Assembly: GCA_023150345.1 (NCBI GenBank)
Contig: JAKLLB010000006.1
Location: forward strand, 46,464-110,463
Direction: 5' to 3'
Origin: Aquabacterium sp.
GTDB lineage: Bacteria > Pseudomonadota > Gammaproteobacteria > Burkholderiales > Burkholderiaceae_C
Length of the DNA stretch: 64,000 nucleotides
Position numbers and translations under genes: made by a program. How positions within the stretch are numbered: the first letter of the stretch is position 1; every line of letters starts with the position of its first letter. Shown piece by piece: positions 49,394 through 59,025 of this stretch. The notes below the pieces were generated by a model. That model made no database searches, had not been told where the DNA came from, and saw only the letters and a program-made list of their open reading frames with translations.

Positions 49394-50734
49394 TCAGGCC
49401 AGCTTTTTCACCAGGACCTGCGAGCGTCGATCCCAGTTGTACTTGCGCTTGCGGGCTTCGGGCAGCCAATCCGGGTCTACCTGCGCGAAGCCGCGCTTGA
49501 TGAACCAGTGCATGGTCCGGGTGGTCAGCACGAAGATGCTGTCCAGGCCGGCGGCGCGAGCGCGCTGCTCGATGCGTTTGAGCAACCGCTCGCCGTCGCC
49601 CTGGCTTTGCACATGCGGTGATACCGTCAGCGCTGCCATTTCGCCGGTGCGGGCCTCGGGGTAGGGATAGAGCGCGGCGCAGCCGAAAATCACCCCGTCG
49701 TGCTCGATCACCGTGTAATTGGCGATATCGCGTTCGATTTCAGTACGGTCGCGCTTGACCAGTGTGCCATCGCGCTCGAACGGCTCGATGAGTTGCAGGA
49801 TGCCGCCCACATCGTCGGCCGTGGCCTCGTGGAGGGATTCGAGTTTTTCGTCGACGATCATCGTGCCGATGCCATCGTGGGTGAATACCTCGAGCAACAG
49901 TGCGCCGTCCACCGAGAACGGCAGGATATGGGTGCGTTCGACGCCGCTGGCGCAGGCCCTGACGCAATACTGCAGGTAGTAGGCCAAGTCAGCGGGTTGG
50001 CTCGGCGGTGGCAGTTGCGACAGCATGCGCCGCGCATCGGCCAACGCCATCTCGGTGTCGATCGGGCTCTCGGGGTTGGCCAGGTCTTCGTGGATGCCGG
50101 GAATTTCGGTGAGGAACAGCAACTTGTCGGCCTGCAGCGCCACTGCGGCAGCAGTGGCCACATCTTCCATGGTGAGATTGAACGCCTCTCCAGTCGGCGA
50201 GAAGCCGAACGGGCTGAGCAGCACCAGGGCGCCGATGTCGATGGCGCGCCGGATGGCCGGGGCATCCACGCGGCGAACGACACCGCTGTGCATGTGGTCG
50301 ACGCCATCGACGATGCCCACCGGGCGGGCAGTCAGGAAGTTGCCCGACACCACGCGCACCGTGGCGTTGGCCATCGGCGTATTGGGTAGCGCCTGCGAAA
50401 AGGCCGCCTCGATCTCGAATCGCAGCTGGCCGGCCGCTTCCTGCGCGCAGTCGAGGGCAATGGCGTCGGTGATGCGAGTGCCCAGGTGATAGCGCGAGGT
50501 CTGTCCCTTCGCCGCCAGCTGTTCGTTGACCTGCGGCCGAAAACCGTGCACCAGCACCAGCTTGATGCCCATGGCATGCAAGATGGCGAGATCCTGCACG
50601 AAGTTGTTGAGCTTTCCGGCAGCGACCAACTCGCCGGCCATGCCGACGACGAAGGTCTTGCCCCGGTACATGTGGATGTACGGGGCGACCGCGCGGAACC
50701 AGGGAATGAAGGTATGCGGGAAGACCAGGTTCAT
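49394..50734 (-). CDS. argA: Amino-acid N-acetyltransferase (N-acetylglutamate synthase)
   Basis: First step of arginine synthesis, 446 residues. An N-terminal amino-acid-kinase-like domain (about 1-290; LVLVHGFRPQVNEQLA) binds the arginine inhibitor, and a C-terminal GNAT domain (about 300-440; MAALTVSPHVQSQGDGERL) transfers acetyl from acetyl-CoA. The length matches E. coli ArgA (443). ATG 50734 opens MNLVFPHTFIPWFR, as in relatives. Confidence 0.96.
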   Translation of the reverse strand: MNLVFPHTFIPWFRAVAPYIHMYRGKTFVVGMAGELVAAGKLNNFVQDLAILHAMGIKLVLVHGFRPQVNEQLAAKGQTSRYHLGTRITDAIALDCAQEAAGQLRFEIEAAFSQALPNTPMANATVRVVSGNFLTARPVGIVDGVDHMHSGVVRRVDAPAIRRAIDIGALVLLSPFGFSPTGEAFNLTMEDVATAAAVALQADKLLFLTEIPGIHEDLANPESPIDTEMALADARRMLSQLPPPSQPADLAYYLQYCVRACASGVERTHILPFSVDGALLLEVFTHDGIGTMIVDEKLESLHEATADDVGGILQLIEPFERDGTLVKRDRTEIERDIANYTVIEHDGVIFGCAALYPYPEARTGEMAALTVSPHVQSQGDGERLLKRIEQRARAAGLDSIFVLTTRTMHWFIKRGFAQVDPDWLPEARKRKYNWDRRSQVLVKKLA

Positions 50735-50816
50735 CGTGCGCGGCCGTGGGCGAGCGCACCATTGTGCCGCAGCCTCGCCCGGCCACGGGCTGCGAAGCCG
50801 CGGCGCCAGGGACCGA

Positions 50817-52163
50817 TCAGGCTCCGTTCACGGTCTCGCCGCCGCGCACGACCCGGTTCTTGCCACTGCGCTTGGCTGCGTACATCGCGTCATCGGCCAG
50901 TTGAAGCAGCCGCATGGGCTGGTTCGTGTCCTGCGGTGCCAGGGCATAGCCGATCGATGCGGTAACGGCCGCGCCGTCGCTGGCGTCCCTGCAGGCGTTG
51001 CGCAGGGCGTCCAGCAGATGCTCGCCCAGCACCAGCGCGCCGGCTGGATCATGAACCGGGGCCAGGACCAGGAACTCGTCACCGCCGAAGCGCCCGACGG
51101 CGTCCTCGGCGCGCACCGCCTGCTGCAGCGCACGCGCCACCGACTGCAACAACTGGTCGCCCCGGGTGTGTCCCAGGGCATCGTTCACGGCCTTGAACCC
51201 GTCGAGGTCGACGAAGTACAGCGCAACGGGTTGGTGGTCGGCCAGCGTGGCGGCCGCATCGATGCGATCCATGATGGTGCGGCGGCTCAACGCATCGGTC
51301 AGGGCGTCACGGGCCACGCTGCGCCGCAATCGTTCCTGGGCAACCGTCAGGTCATGGACGTCGATCGTGAGCGTATAGACACCGGCCACATGGCCGTCAT
51401 CGTCGAAGTCGGGCTCATAGCTCGTGCGCATCCAGCGTGGCGCACCCAGGTAGCTGTTGGCCAGGCGCGTGTATTGCGCGGGCTCCCCGGCGAGGGCCTG
51501 CTCGAAGTGCGGGCGGTGGCCGGCCCATTGCTGCAGACCATGGATCTCGGCGATGCGCCGACCGAGCAACTGCTCCTTGGGCTGGCCCGCTGCCGCCAGG
51601 TAGGCCCGATTGACGAACCGCAGCACGCCATGCTTGTCCACGTAGGTGAGCGGGCACGGGATGTTGTCGGTGAAGCGCTGCAAGCGCCGTCGAGCCGCCG
51701 AGGCGGCTTCCTGGCGCATGACGTCGTCGTGGATGTCGAACGCGATGGTGTAGATCCCGCCGACGACTCCATCGGCCGCGCGGTCGGGAAAGACCTGGAT
51801 GCGCGCCCAGCGCGCGCTGGCGCCCAGGTGCGTGAGCCTGCGCTCGTAGCAGGTGTGCCGGCCGCTCAATCCACCGGCAAAGGCATTGCGGGCCGCGGCC
51901 CAGGCCGTGTCGCCGAAGATATCGGCCAGCGTGCGGCCGATCAGCGCCTCGCGAGGACGCCCCGCCCACCTGAAATAGGGTTCGTTGCATGTGATCAACC
52001 GGCAGTCGCGGTCCCAGCGCCCGATCGGCAGCTCGATCGCGTCAGCCAGAAGCGCAATGCCGGCAGACGGCGAGGCGAAGCCGGAGTGCGCGGTTGCGGG
52101 AGCGGGCGCCGGCGAGGGTGCGGGCCACGCCGGTGCCGGCCGGCGGAAAGCGTCAGCGTGCAT
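50817..52163 (-). CDS. PAS-PAS-GGDEF diguanylate cyclase
   Basis: A soluble 448-residue c-di-GMP synthase. After a Pro/Ala-rich start come two PAS domains (about 35-155 and 165-285) and a GGDEF domain with the active site GGDEF at 360-364. The inhibitory site RAED lies five residues upstream (351-354), so product inhibition is expected, unlike the other GGDEF protein in this window. No EAL domain follows. Its signal is unknown. Confidence 0.92.
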   Translation of the reverse strand: MHADAFRRPAPAWPAPSPAPAPATAHSGFASPSAGIALLADAIELPIGRWDRDCRLITCNEPYFRWAGRPREALIGRTLADIFGDTAWAAARNAFAGGLSGRHTCYERRLTHLGASARWARIQVFPDRAADGVVGGIYTIAFDIHDDVMRQEAASAARRRLQRFTDNIPCPLTYVDKHGVLRFVNRAYLAAAGQPKEQLLGRRIAEIHGLQQWAGHRPHFEQALAGEPAQYTRLANSYLGAPRWMRTSYEPDFDDDGHVAGVYTLTIDVHDLTVAQERLRRSVARDALTDALSRRTIMDRIDAAATLADHQPVALYFVDLDGFKAVNDALGHTRGDQLLQSVARALQQAVRAEDAVGRFGGDEFLVLAPVHDPAGALVLGEHLLDALRNACRDASDGAAVTASIGYALAPQDTNQPMRLLQLADDAMYAAKRSGKNRVVRGGETVNGA

Positions 52164-52249
52164 GCGGCCGCATGCTGCTTGCCGCTGGCGCGCGTGTCAA
52201 CGACCGCTCGTCGGCATGCGGGTTCTGCAGCTGCATCACGTGGCTCTGT

Positions 52250-52837
52250 TCACGGTGCGTGCAGCACGACCAGCAGCGCTTGCGCCACGCCACGCCCGTT
52301 GTTGCGGATGGCATGCGGGCGATCCGCCGCATACCGAGCCGTCTCGCCGGGCTTGAGCCGTGCCAAAGCCTCGCCGGATTGGATCTCGATCGATCCCGCC
52401 AGTGCGCTGAGGTGTTCACGTGAACCTGGCTCGTGGCCCGCGGACTCCAGCGATGCGCCGGCCTGCAGCGTGAGCTCGTACCACTCGAACTGGCCGGCGA
52501 GCTCGATGGGCCCGAGGATGCGCAGCTGGCAGCGGGCGTCGGCTGCGCCGAGCGTGGGCGTGTCGGCGGCGGGGACGACGGTGATCGCGGGCGGCTCGGA
52601 TCGTGGCGCATCGTCGAGCAACTCGGAAAGTGGCACGCCCAATGCATTGGCCAGACGCCAGACCACCGCGACGGTGGGGTTGGCCTGGGAGCGCTCGATC
52701 TGCGAAAGCATCGACTTGGAGACACCGGCCCGGCGCGACAGCTCGTCGAGCGACAGTGCGCGTTGCTCGCGCAGGGCGGCCAGGGCGGGGCCGACGCGCG
52801 GGGGCTCGGCGGCAAGTGGTGGGCGTGGCGGTGGCAT
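52250..52837 (-). CDS. XRE-type transcriptional regulator with C-terminal cupin
   Basis: A 195-residue regulator: a helix-turn-helix (about 15-75; LSLDELSRRAGVSKSMLSQI) followed by a small cupin ligand-binding domain (about 110-190; LTLQAGASLESAGHEPGSRE). It diverges from kbl-tdh with 85 bases between the start codons, and a perfect palindrome lies in that region, so it is the likely regulator of threonine breakdown and of itself. ATG 52837 is chosen since a longer open frame would span the palindrome and promoter. Confidence 0.9.
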   Translation of the reverse strand: MPPPRPPLAAEPPRVGPALAALREQRALSLDELSRRAGVSKSMLSQIERSQANPTVAVVWRLANALGVPLSELLDDAPRSEPPAITVVPAADTPTLGAADARCQLRILGPIELAGQFEWYELTLQAGASLESAGHEPGSREHLSALAGSIEIQSGEALARLKPGETARYAADRPHAIRNNGRGVAQALLVVLHAP

Positions 52838-52843
52838 GGGTGC

Positions 52844-52872
52844 TTGCGGTGGGTGGTAACGTTCTGTATAGT
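52844..52872 (+). promoter_or_regulatory. Promoter of kbl-tdh
   Basis: TTGCGG (52844-52849) and TATAGT (52867-52872) are separated by 17 bases. The predicted transcription start lies at about 52880, right at the palindrome. Confidence 0.55.
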
Positions 52873-52881
52873 GCACGAAAC

Positions 52882-52897
52882 GTTCGATACATCGAAC
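52882..52897. promoter_or_regulatory. Palindromic operator between the XRE-cupin gene and kbl
   Basis: GTTCGAT-AC-ATCGAAC is a perfect inverted repeat of two 7-base arms with a 2-base centre. It lies just after the predicted kbl start point and before its ATG, a position suited to repression by the divergent XRE-cupin protein. A related CGTTCTGTATA stands 21 bases upstream. Confidence 0.6.
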
Positions 52898-52922
52898 ACG
52901 TGCAGTCGTTTGGGGCCCCATC

Positions 52923-54149
52923 ATGCAGGACACGCAGGCGTTTCTCAATCATGTTCACGTGCAGTTGCAGGATCTGCGCGACAACGGCCTTTACAAGACC
53001 GAACGGGTGATCACCACCCCACAGGGTGCGCACGTGCGCACGACGGACGGGCGTGAGGTCATCAACCTGTGCGCCAACAACTACCTGGGGCTCGCGGCAC
53101 ATCCGCAGGTCGTGGCGGCTGCGCAGCGAGCACTCGAGTCGCATGGCTTCGGCCTGAGCTCGGTGCGCTTCATCTGCGGTACGCAGGATCTGCACAAGAC
53201 GCTCGAGCAGCGTATCGCCCGCTTCCTGGGGCTGGAGGATGCGATCCTGTACGCCGCAGCATTCGATGCCAACGGCGGCCTGTTCGAGCCCCTGCTGGGC
53301 GAGGGGGATGCCGTGGTCAGCGACACGCTGAACCATGCGTCCATCATCGACGGCATCCGCCTGTGCAAGGCCCGGCGCTACCGCTATGCCCATGACGACA
53401 TGGCCGATCTGGACCGCCAGCTCGAACTGGCGCGCGCCGAGGGCGCACGGCATGTGATGGTGTTCACCGACGGCGTGTTTTCGATGGATGGCACCGTGGC
53501 CCGCCTCGACGAGATGCGCGCGCTGTGCGATCGCCATGGCGCGCTGCTGGCGGTGGACGAGTGCCATGCCACGGGCTTCATGGGGGCGACGGGACGGGGT
53601 ACGCACGAGCACCGGGGGCTGCTGGACGATGGCCGTTCGAGGGTGGACATCATCACCGGCACGTTCGGCAAGGCGCTCGGTGGCGCCAGCGGTGGGTTCA
53701 CCGCGGGTCCGCGGGAGGTGATCGAACTGCTGCGGCAGCGCTCGCGGCCATACCTGTTCTCCAACACGCTGGCGCCGGCCATCGTGGGTGCCTCGATTGC
53801 GGTGCTGGACTTGCTCGAACAGTCCACGGCCCTGCGTGATCGGTTGCATGTCAACACGCGCTGGTTCCGCACGGCCATGGCAGGCGTGGGCTTCGAGATC
53901 AAACCCGGCGACCACCCGATCGTGCCGGTGATGGTCTACGACGCCGTACAGGCGCATCGGTTGGCTGCTCGACTGCTCGAGCTGGGGGTGTATGTGGTGG
54001 GCTTCTTCTACCCTGTGGTGCCCAAGGGCCAGGCACGCGTGCGCGTGCAGGTGAGCGCGGCGCACAGCCACGAGGACCTGGTGCGCGCGGTGGCTGCCTT
54101 CGCCCAAGCAGGCCGCGAGCTGGGTTTGTTGCCGGCGGACGCTTCGTGA
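52923..54149 (+). CDS. kbl: 2-amino-3-ketobutyrate CoA ligase (glycine C-acetyltransferase)
   Basis: PLP enzyme of the alpha-oxoamine synthase family, 408 residues, that cleaves 2-amino-3-ketobutyrate with CoA to glycine and acetyl-CoA. It shows [15 protein letters not shown], the [11 protein letters not shown] aspartate motif and the PLP lysine 250 in [17 protein letters not shown]. It is followed after 42 bases by the threonine dehydrogenase that makes its substrate. Confidence 0.97.
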   Translation: MQDTQAFLNHVHVQLQDLRDNGLYKTERVITTPQGAHVRTTDGREVINLCANNYLGLAAHPQVVAAAQRALESHGFGLSSVRFICGTQDLHKTLEQRIARFLGLEDAILYAAAFDANGGLFEPLLGEGDAVVSDTLNHASIIDGIRLCKARRYRYAHDDMADLDRQLELARAEGARHVMVFTDGVFSMDGTVARLDEMRALCDRHGALLAVDECHATGFMGATGRGTHEHRGLLDDGRSRVDIITGTFGKALGGASGGFTAGPREVIELLRQRSRPYLFSNTLAPAIVGASIAVLDLLEQSTALRDRLHVNTRWFRTAMAGVGFEIKPGDHPIVPVMVYDAVQAHRLAARLLELGVYVVGFFYPVVPKGQARVRVQVSAAHSHEDLVRAVAAFAQAGRELGLLPADAS

Positions 54150-54191
54150 TCGCGATAATGAACGGAACGTGAGCAATTTCGGGACGCAGGC

Positions 54192-55139
54192 ATGTCTACA
54201 CCGAGAATCCTGATCATCGGCGCCAACGGGCAGATCGGCACCGAGCTGGGTGAAGCGCTGGCCGCGCGCCATGGCGACCAGGCCGTGATCACCAGCGACC
54301 TGGCTCCGACCGGGAGGCTGGCGCAGCTGACGCACGAGGCGCTGGATGTCACCGATGCCGCCGCGCTGCAGGCCGTGGTCAAGCGCCATGGCATCACGCA
54401 GGTCTACCTGCTGGCTGCGGCGCTGTCGGCCAACGGCGAGAAGCATCCGCAGTGGGCCTGGAACCTGAACATGGGCGGACTGCTGAATGTGTTGGAGTTG
54501 GCCCGCACGCAGCGACTGGAGCGGGTGTTCTGGCCGAGCTCCATCGCGGCGTTCGGGCCGTCGACGCCCGCGCAGGCGCCGCAGACCACGGTGATGGATC
54601 CGTCCACCGTCTACGGCATCAGCAAGCTCGCCGGCGAGCGCTTCTGCGCGTGGTATCACGCCCAGCACGGCGTGGATGTGCGCAGCCTGCGCTACCCGGG
54701 CCTGATCAGCTGGAAGACGCCGCCCGGCGGCGGCACCACCGACTATGCGGTGGAGATCTTCCATGCCGCGATCCGGCAGGGTCGGTACACGTCGTTCCTG
54801 AGTGCCGATACGCGTCTGCCGATGATGTACATGCCCGACGCGATACGCGCGACGCTGGAGCTGATGGAGGCACCGGCCGAGTGCGTCCGCCAACGGGGCT
54901 CGTACAACGTCGCGGGCGTCAGTTTCACGCCCGAGGAAATCGCCCGGGCGATTGCCCGCCGGGTGCCGGGGTTTCGGCTCGATTGCGCTGCGGACTTCCG
55001 CGAGGCGATCGCGCGCAGTTGGCCGCAGTCCATCGAGGACAGCGATGCACGCCGGGATTGGGGCTGGCGACCGCGCTACGACCTGCAGGCAATGGTCGAC
55101 GACATGCTCGCGTCGCTGCGGCCCCTGCTGGCGGCCTGA
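54192..55139 (+). CDS. tdh: L-threonine 3-dehydrogenase, short-chain (epimerase-like) type
   Basis: Extended SDR enzyme, 315 residues, predicted to oxidise L-threonine to 2-amino-3-ketobutyrate with NAD. The NAD motif is GANGQIG (10-16), the catalytic pair is Tyr141/Lys145 (VYGISKLAGE), and the substrate region is RYPGLISWKTPPGGGTTDYA, typical of SDR-type threonine dehydrogenases rather than the zinc enzyme of E. coli. Pairing with kbl supports the function; a nucleotide-sugar epimerase is the alternative. Confidence 0.92.
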   Translation: MSTPRILIIGANGQIGTELGEALAARHGDQAVITSDLAPTGRLAQLTHEALDVTDAAALQAVVKRHGITQVYLLAAALSANGEKHPQWAWNLNMGGLLNVLELARTQRLERVFWPSSIAAFGPSTPAQAPQTTVMDPSTVYGISKLAGERFCAWYHAQHGVDVRSLRYPGLISWKTPPGGGTTDYAVEIFHAAIRQGRYTSFLSADTRLPMMYMPDAIRATLELMEAPAECVRQRGSYNVAGVSFTPEEIARAIARRVPGFRLDCAADFREAIARSWPQSIEDSDARRDWGWRPRYDLQAMVDDMLASLRPLLAA

Positions 55140-55160
55140 CGGATCAGCCGCTGACGGGCC

Positions 55161-55967
55161 TCAGGCCAGGCTCGCCCGAAGCGCGGCGAGCATCGCCTCC
55201 GGTGCTTCCTGCATCAGGGCATGGCCACAGGGCAGGCTGTGGATGCGCGCGTTCAAGGCCTGGGCGATGTCGCGCGTGACCCGGGGGTTCGTCATCTGGT
55301 CGGCCGCGCCGAGGATGAAGTGCACCGGGCACCGCACCTGCGCCGCCGCCTCCAGGCCGTGCTCGTAGCGGTCGCAAACCGTGAAGTCATGGTGGAACAG
55401 GTTCACCCCCGGCGTGCCGCGCAGCGTGCGCCGCATCAGCGCGCGGTTGGCTCCGTGCAGCCACATGCCGGGCGCGGGGTAGCTGGGCTTGCTGGCCAGC
55501 GTCGAGATCGAGAACGAGTTGACCATGTCGATGGCCGCCAGGGGTGCGTCCAGAGCCGTCTGCAGCAGGGCGGGCGAGACCTTCATCGGATAGGCCGTGC
55601 CCACCATCACCAGCCGCGTGGCGCGCTCAGGTGCACGGGCGGCGGATTCGAGCGCGATCAGCGAGCCCATGCTGTGACCGACGTAGGCGGACTCGCGCAC
55701 GCCGGCGGCGTCGAGCAGCGCCAGCAGCCAATCGGCGTGCGCCTGCACATCGGGCAAGGGCGCCCCGCGGCTGCGGCCATGGGCGGGCAGGTCCGGGGCC
55801 AGCACCGCCCAGCCATGGTGGGCGCACCAGCGGGCCAGGAGCGTCCATACGCTGTGGTCGTTCAAGGCGCCGTGAATGAATACGACGCAGGGCAGGGTGG
55901 GATCGAAGGTCTTGCCCCCGGTGTAGGCCCAGGTGCGTTCGCCATTGACGATGAGCTCCATGTTCAC
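55161..55967 (-). CDS. Alpha/beta hydrolase
   Basis: A 268-residue serine hydrolase. The oxyanion region is VFIHGALNDHSVW, the nucleophile Ser lies in GHSMGSL (about residue 98), the acid in GAADQMTNPR (about 224) and His in CGHALMQEAPEA (about 249). The start overlaps the metY stop (ATGA), so it is co-translated with metY. The substrate is unknown. Confidence 0.88.
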   Translation of the reverse strand: MNMELIVNGERTWAYTGGKTFDPTLPCVVFIHGALNDHSVWTLLARWCAHHGWAVLAPDLPAHGRSRGAPLPDVQAHADWLLALLDAAGVRESAYVGHSMGSLIALESAARAPERATRLVMVGTAYPMKVSPALLQTALDAPLAAIDMVNSFSISTLASKPSYPAPGMWLHGANRALMRRTLRGTPGVNLFHHDFTVCDRYEHGLEAAAQVRCPVHFILGAADQMTNPRVTRDIAQALNARIHSLPCGHALMQEAPEAMLAALRASLA

Positions 55968-57265
55968 GCCCCCGCCTTCTCGGCAACCTTGAGCGCGCGG
56001 CGCAGGTCGTCCAGCAAGTCCTGCGGATCCTCCAGACCGATCGACAGGCGTATGGTGCCCGGCCCGATGCCGGCGCGGCCCAGGGCAGCGTCATCCATGC
56101 GGAAGTGCGTGGTGCTGGCCGGATGAATGACCAGCGATCGGCAGTCACCCACGTTGGCCAGGTGGGAGAACAACTTGAGCGCCTCGATGAATGCCCGGCC
56201 CTGGGCACGGTTGCCCCGCAGGTCGAAGCTGAAGACCGAGCCGCAGCCCCGGGGCAGCAGGCGGGCCGCCAGAGCATGGTCGGGGTGGGTGGGCAGTTCC
56301 GGATACCCGACGCGCGCGACCAGGGGATGGCTGGCGAGGAATTCGACCACCCGACGGGTGTTGTCGACATGGCGTTGCATGCGCAGCGCCAGGGTTTCGA
56401 TGCCCTGCAGCAGCAGCCAGGCGGTGTGCGGGCTCATGCAGGCACCGAAGTCGCGCAGGCCCTCGCGGCGGGCGCGCAGCAGGAAGGCGCCTACCGTGCT
56501 CTCGTCGGCAAACACCATGTCGTGGAAGCCGGCATAGGGCGCGCAGAGCTCGGGATGGCGCGCGCTGGCAGCCCAGTCGAAGGTGCCGCCGTCGATCAGC
56601 ACGCCGCCAATGACCGTACCGTGACCGCCGATGAACTTGGTGGCCGAGTGGTAGACGAGGTCGGCGCCGTGCTCGATGGGACGCAGCAAGCACGGTGGCG
56701 TGAAGGTGGAGTCGACCAGCAGCGGCAGCCCGGCATCATGGGCGATGGCCGCGACCGCGGGAATGTCCAGCACGTCCAGGCCCGGATTGCCGAGGGTCTC
56801 GCCGAAGAGCAGCCGGGTCTCGGGCCGGATGGCGGCGCGCCATGCATCGTGGTCGCCCGGGCGCACGAACGTGGTGTCGATGCCGAAACGCCGAAGGGTG
56901 TAGTCGAGCAGGTTGTGCGAGCCGCCGTACAGGGCGCTGCTGGCGACCACATGGTGCCCTGCGCCGGCCAGGGTGGCCACGGCCAGGTGCAGCGCCGCCT
57001 GGCCGCTGGCCGTGGCGATGGCACCCACGCCACCCTCGAGGGCGGCCATGCGCTCCTCGAACACCGCATTCGTGGGGTTGCTGATGCGGCTGTAGACATG
57101 TCCCGATCGCTCCATGTTGAACAGCGACGCCGCGTGTTCGCTGTCCTCGAACACGAAGGACGTACTGAGGTGGATCGGCACCGCGCGCGCGCCGGTGGCG
57201 GCGTCGGGGCCAGCGCCGGCGTGCAGGGCAAGGGTGTCGAAGCCGGGGTCTGTGTATCCGGGCAT
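55964..57265 (-). CDS. metY: O-acetylhomoserine aminocarboxypropyltransferase (MetY-type sulfhydrylase)
   Basis: PLP-dependent Cys/Met metabolism enzyme, 433 residues from ATG 57265, making homocysteine from an O-acylhomoserine and sulfide. The PLP lysine is Lys210 in YHSATKFIGGHGTVIGG, with ISNPTNAVFEERMAALEGG near residue 61. The length fits the MetY group rather than shorter MetZ or MetB enzymes, but the acyl donor (acetyl or succinyl) cannot be read. ATG 57295 would add ten residues; 57265 is preferred because the protein then begins MPGYTDPGFDTLALHAGAG, close to the family start. It diverges from the CBS gene. Confidence 0.92.
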   Translation of the reverse strand: MPGYTDPGFDTLALHAGAGPDAATGARAVPIHLSTSFVFEDSEHAASLFNMERSGHVYSRISNPTNAVFEERMAALEGGVGAIATASGQAALHLAVATLAGAGHHVVASSALYGGSHNLLDYTLRRFGIDTTFVRPGDHDAWRAAIRPETRLLFGETLGNPGLDVLDIPAVAAIAHDAGLPLLVDSTFTPPCLLRPIEHGADLVYHSATKFIGGHGTVIGGVLIDGGTFDWAASARHPELCAPYAGFHDMVFADESTVGAFLLRARREGLRDFGACMSPHTAWLLLQGIETLALRMQRHVDNTRRVVEFLASHPLVARVGYPELPTHPDHALAARLLPRGCGSVFSFDLRGNRAQGRAFIEALKLFSHLANVGDCRSLVIHPASTTHFRMDDAALGRAGIGPGTIRLSIGLEDPQDLLDDLRRALKVAEKAGA

Positions 57266-57334
57266 GATGACGTCCAGGGTGTTGCGCACCGGCATTGTGT
57301 GCTATGTTTTTCCACCGTCATCCAGGAGCCCGCC

Positions 57335-57799
57335 ATGAAGGTCAGCGACATCCTCCGCGTCAAGGGAAGCACGTTGTTCACCGTGACTCCCGACCAACAG
57401 CTCGCCGATGCCATCAAGACCATGGCCGAGCACGACATCGGCTCGCTGGTGGTGATGGAGCATGGCGACCTGGTGGGCATGCTCACGTTCCGCGAGGTGA
57501 TCGCGGCGGTCGTGGCCAACGGCGGTACGGTGGGCACCAAAATCGTGCGCTCGGTAATGGACGATGCTCCCCTGACGTGTACGCCCGAGACCGAGATCGA
57601 TGAAGTGCGGCGCATGATGCTCGGGCGCCATGCCCGCTACATGCCGGTGATGGATGGCAAGACGCTGATGGGCGTGATCTCGTTCTACGACGTGGCCAAG
57701 GCGGTGGTGGACAGCCAGGACTTCGAGAATCGCATGCTCAAGGCGTATATCCGCGACTGGCCGGTCGAGGAAGAAGGCGCAGCCGAACCCAAGCTCTGA
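57335..57799 (+). CDS. CBS-domain pair protein
   Basis: A 154-residue protein consisting of two CBS domains (about 1-60 and 75-135) with motifs IGSLVVMEHGDLVGMLTFRE and RYMPVMDGKTLMGVISFYD. Such pairs usually bind adenosine nucleotides and regulate a partner. ATG 57335 has AGGAG six bases upstream. It diverges from metY across a 69-base gap and precedes aroC by 93 bases. No specific partner is evident. Confidence 0.9.
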   Translation: MKVSDILRVKGSTLFTVTPDQQLADAIKTMAEHDIGSLVVMEHGDLVGMLTFREVIAAVVANGGTVGTKIVRSVMDDAPLTCTPETEIDEVRRMMLGRHARYMPVMDGKTLMGVISFYDVAKAVVDSQDFENRMLKAYIRDWPVEEEGAAEPKL

Positions 57800-57892
57800 T
57801 GCGCGCGGCGCGCCAGCGCCTGCGACAATCGGAAGCACGCGCGCCGCAGGGGCGTGCGGCCCTTGTTCGTACCAGCGCTTGCGCGTTACCCG

Positions 57893-58999
57893 ATGTCCGG
57901 CAGCACCTTCGGCGACTTCTTCCGCGTGACCAACTTCGGCGAGAGCCACGGGCCGGCCATCGGCTGCGTAGTCGACGGTTGTCCGCCTGGGCTGGCGTTG
58001 TCCGAGGCCGACATCCAGCCGGACCTGGACCGTCGCCGTCCGGGCACCAGTCGGCATGTCACGCAGCGCAACGAGCCCGATGCGGTCGAAATTCTCTCCG
58101 GCGTCTACGAGGGGCTGACCACCGGTACGCCGATCTGCCTGCTCATCCGCAACACCGACCAGCGCAGCAAGGACTACGGCAACCTGCTGGATACCTTCCG
58201 GCCCGGGCACGCCGACTACACCTATTGGCGCAAGTACGGCCTGCGCGACCCGCGGGGGGGCGGACGCTCGTCCGCCCGCATGACCGCCCCGATGGTGGGC
58301 GCGGGTGCGGTGGCCAAGAAGTGGCTGCGCGAACAGCATGGCACCTCGTTCCTGGCCTGGATGAGCCAGCTGGGCAGCCTGGCCATCCCGTTCGAGGATG
58401 AGGCGCAGATTCCGCACAACCCGTTTTTCGCCCCGAACGCCGGCATCGTGCCGCAACTCGAGGACTACATGGACGCGTTGCGACGCGCAGGCGACTCCTG
58501 CGGCGCGCGCATCGAGGTGCGCGCCCGGCAGGTGCCCGTGGGTCTGGGCGAACCGCTGTACGACAAGCTCGATGCCGACATCGCCTACGCCATGATGGGC
58601 ATCAACGCGGTCAAGGGCGTCGAGATCGGCGCCGGTTTCGGCTGCGTGGCGCAGCGCGGCAGCGAGCACGGCGATGAGCTCACGCCGGCAGGGTTCCGCA
58701 GCAACCATGCCGGCGGTGTGCTGGGCGGCATTTCCACGGGCCAGGACCTCGTCGTCTCGCTGGCTGTCAAGCCCACCAGTTCGATACGCCTGCCGCGTGC
58801 GTCGATCGATCGCGCTGGCCAGCCCACGGTGGTCGAGACCCACGGCCGCCACGACCCGTGCGTGGGCATACGCGCGGCGCCGATTGCCGAGGCCATGCTG
58901 GCGCTGGTGCTGATGGACCATGCCTTGCGCCATCGCGCGCAATGCGCCGGCGTGCGCCACGAGCGGCCGCCGATCGCAGGATCGGCCCCGCTGGGCTGA
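57893..58999 (+). CDS. aroC: Chorismate synthase
   Basis: Last shikimate-pathway enzyme, 368 residues, converting EPSP to chorismate with reduced FMN. The three family signatures are present: [18 protein letters not shown], the [20 protein letters not shown] block, and [20 protein letters not shown] 57893 gives [20 protein letters not shown], as usual; the upstream ATG adds 13 atypical residues. Confidence 0.98.
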   Translation: MSGSTFGDFFRVTNFGESHGPAIGCVVDGCPPGLALSEADIQPDLDRRRPGTSRHVTQRNEPDAVEILSGVYEGLTTGTPICLLIRNTDQRSKDYGNLLDTFRPGHADYTYWRKYGLRDPRGGGRSSARMTAPMVGAGAVAKKWLREQHGTSFLAWMSQLGSLAIPFEDEAQIPHNPFFAPNAGIVPQLEDYMDALRRAGDSCGARIEVRARQVPVGLGEPLYDKLDADIAYAMMGINAVKGVEIGAGFGCVAQRGSEHGDELTPAGFRSNHAGGVLGGISTGQDLVVSLAVKPTSSIRLPRASIDRAGQPTVVETHGRHDPCVGIRAAPIAEAMLALVLMDHALRHRAQCAGVRHERPPIAGSAPLG

Positions 59000-59025
59000 A
59001 GGCCCTTGACCGGACCCACGACGAC

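Noticed and set aside
54154-54159. GATAAT between kbl and tdh as a separate tdh promoter
   Set aside because: The nearest -35-like hexamer (TTGCCG) is 19 bases away and weak, and the two enzymes act in sequence, so a single operon is simpler.
52416-54893. 825-codon minus-strand frame over kbl and tdh
   Set aside because: It covers two well-supported enzymes and their promoter. No domain is recognisable.
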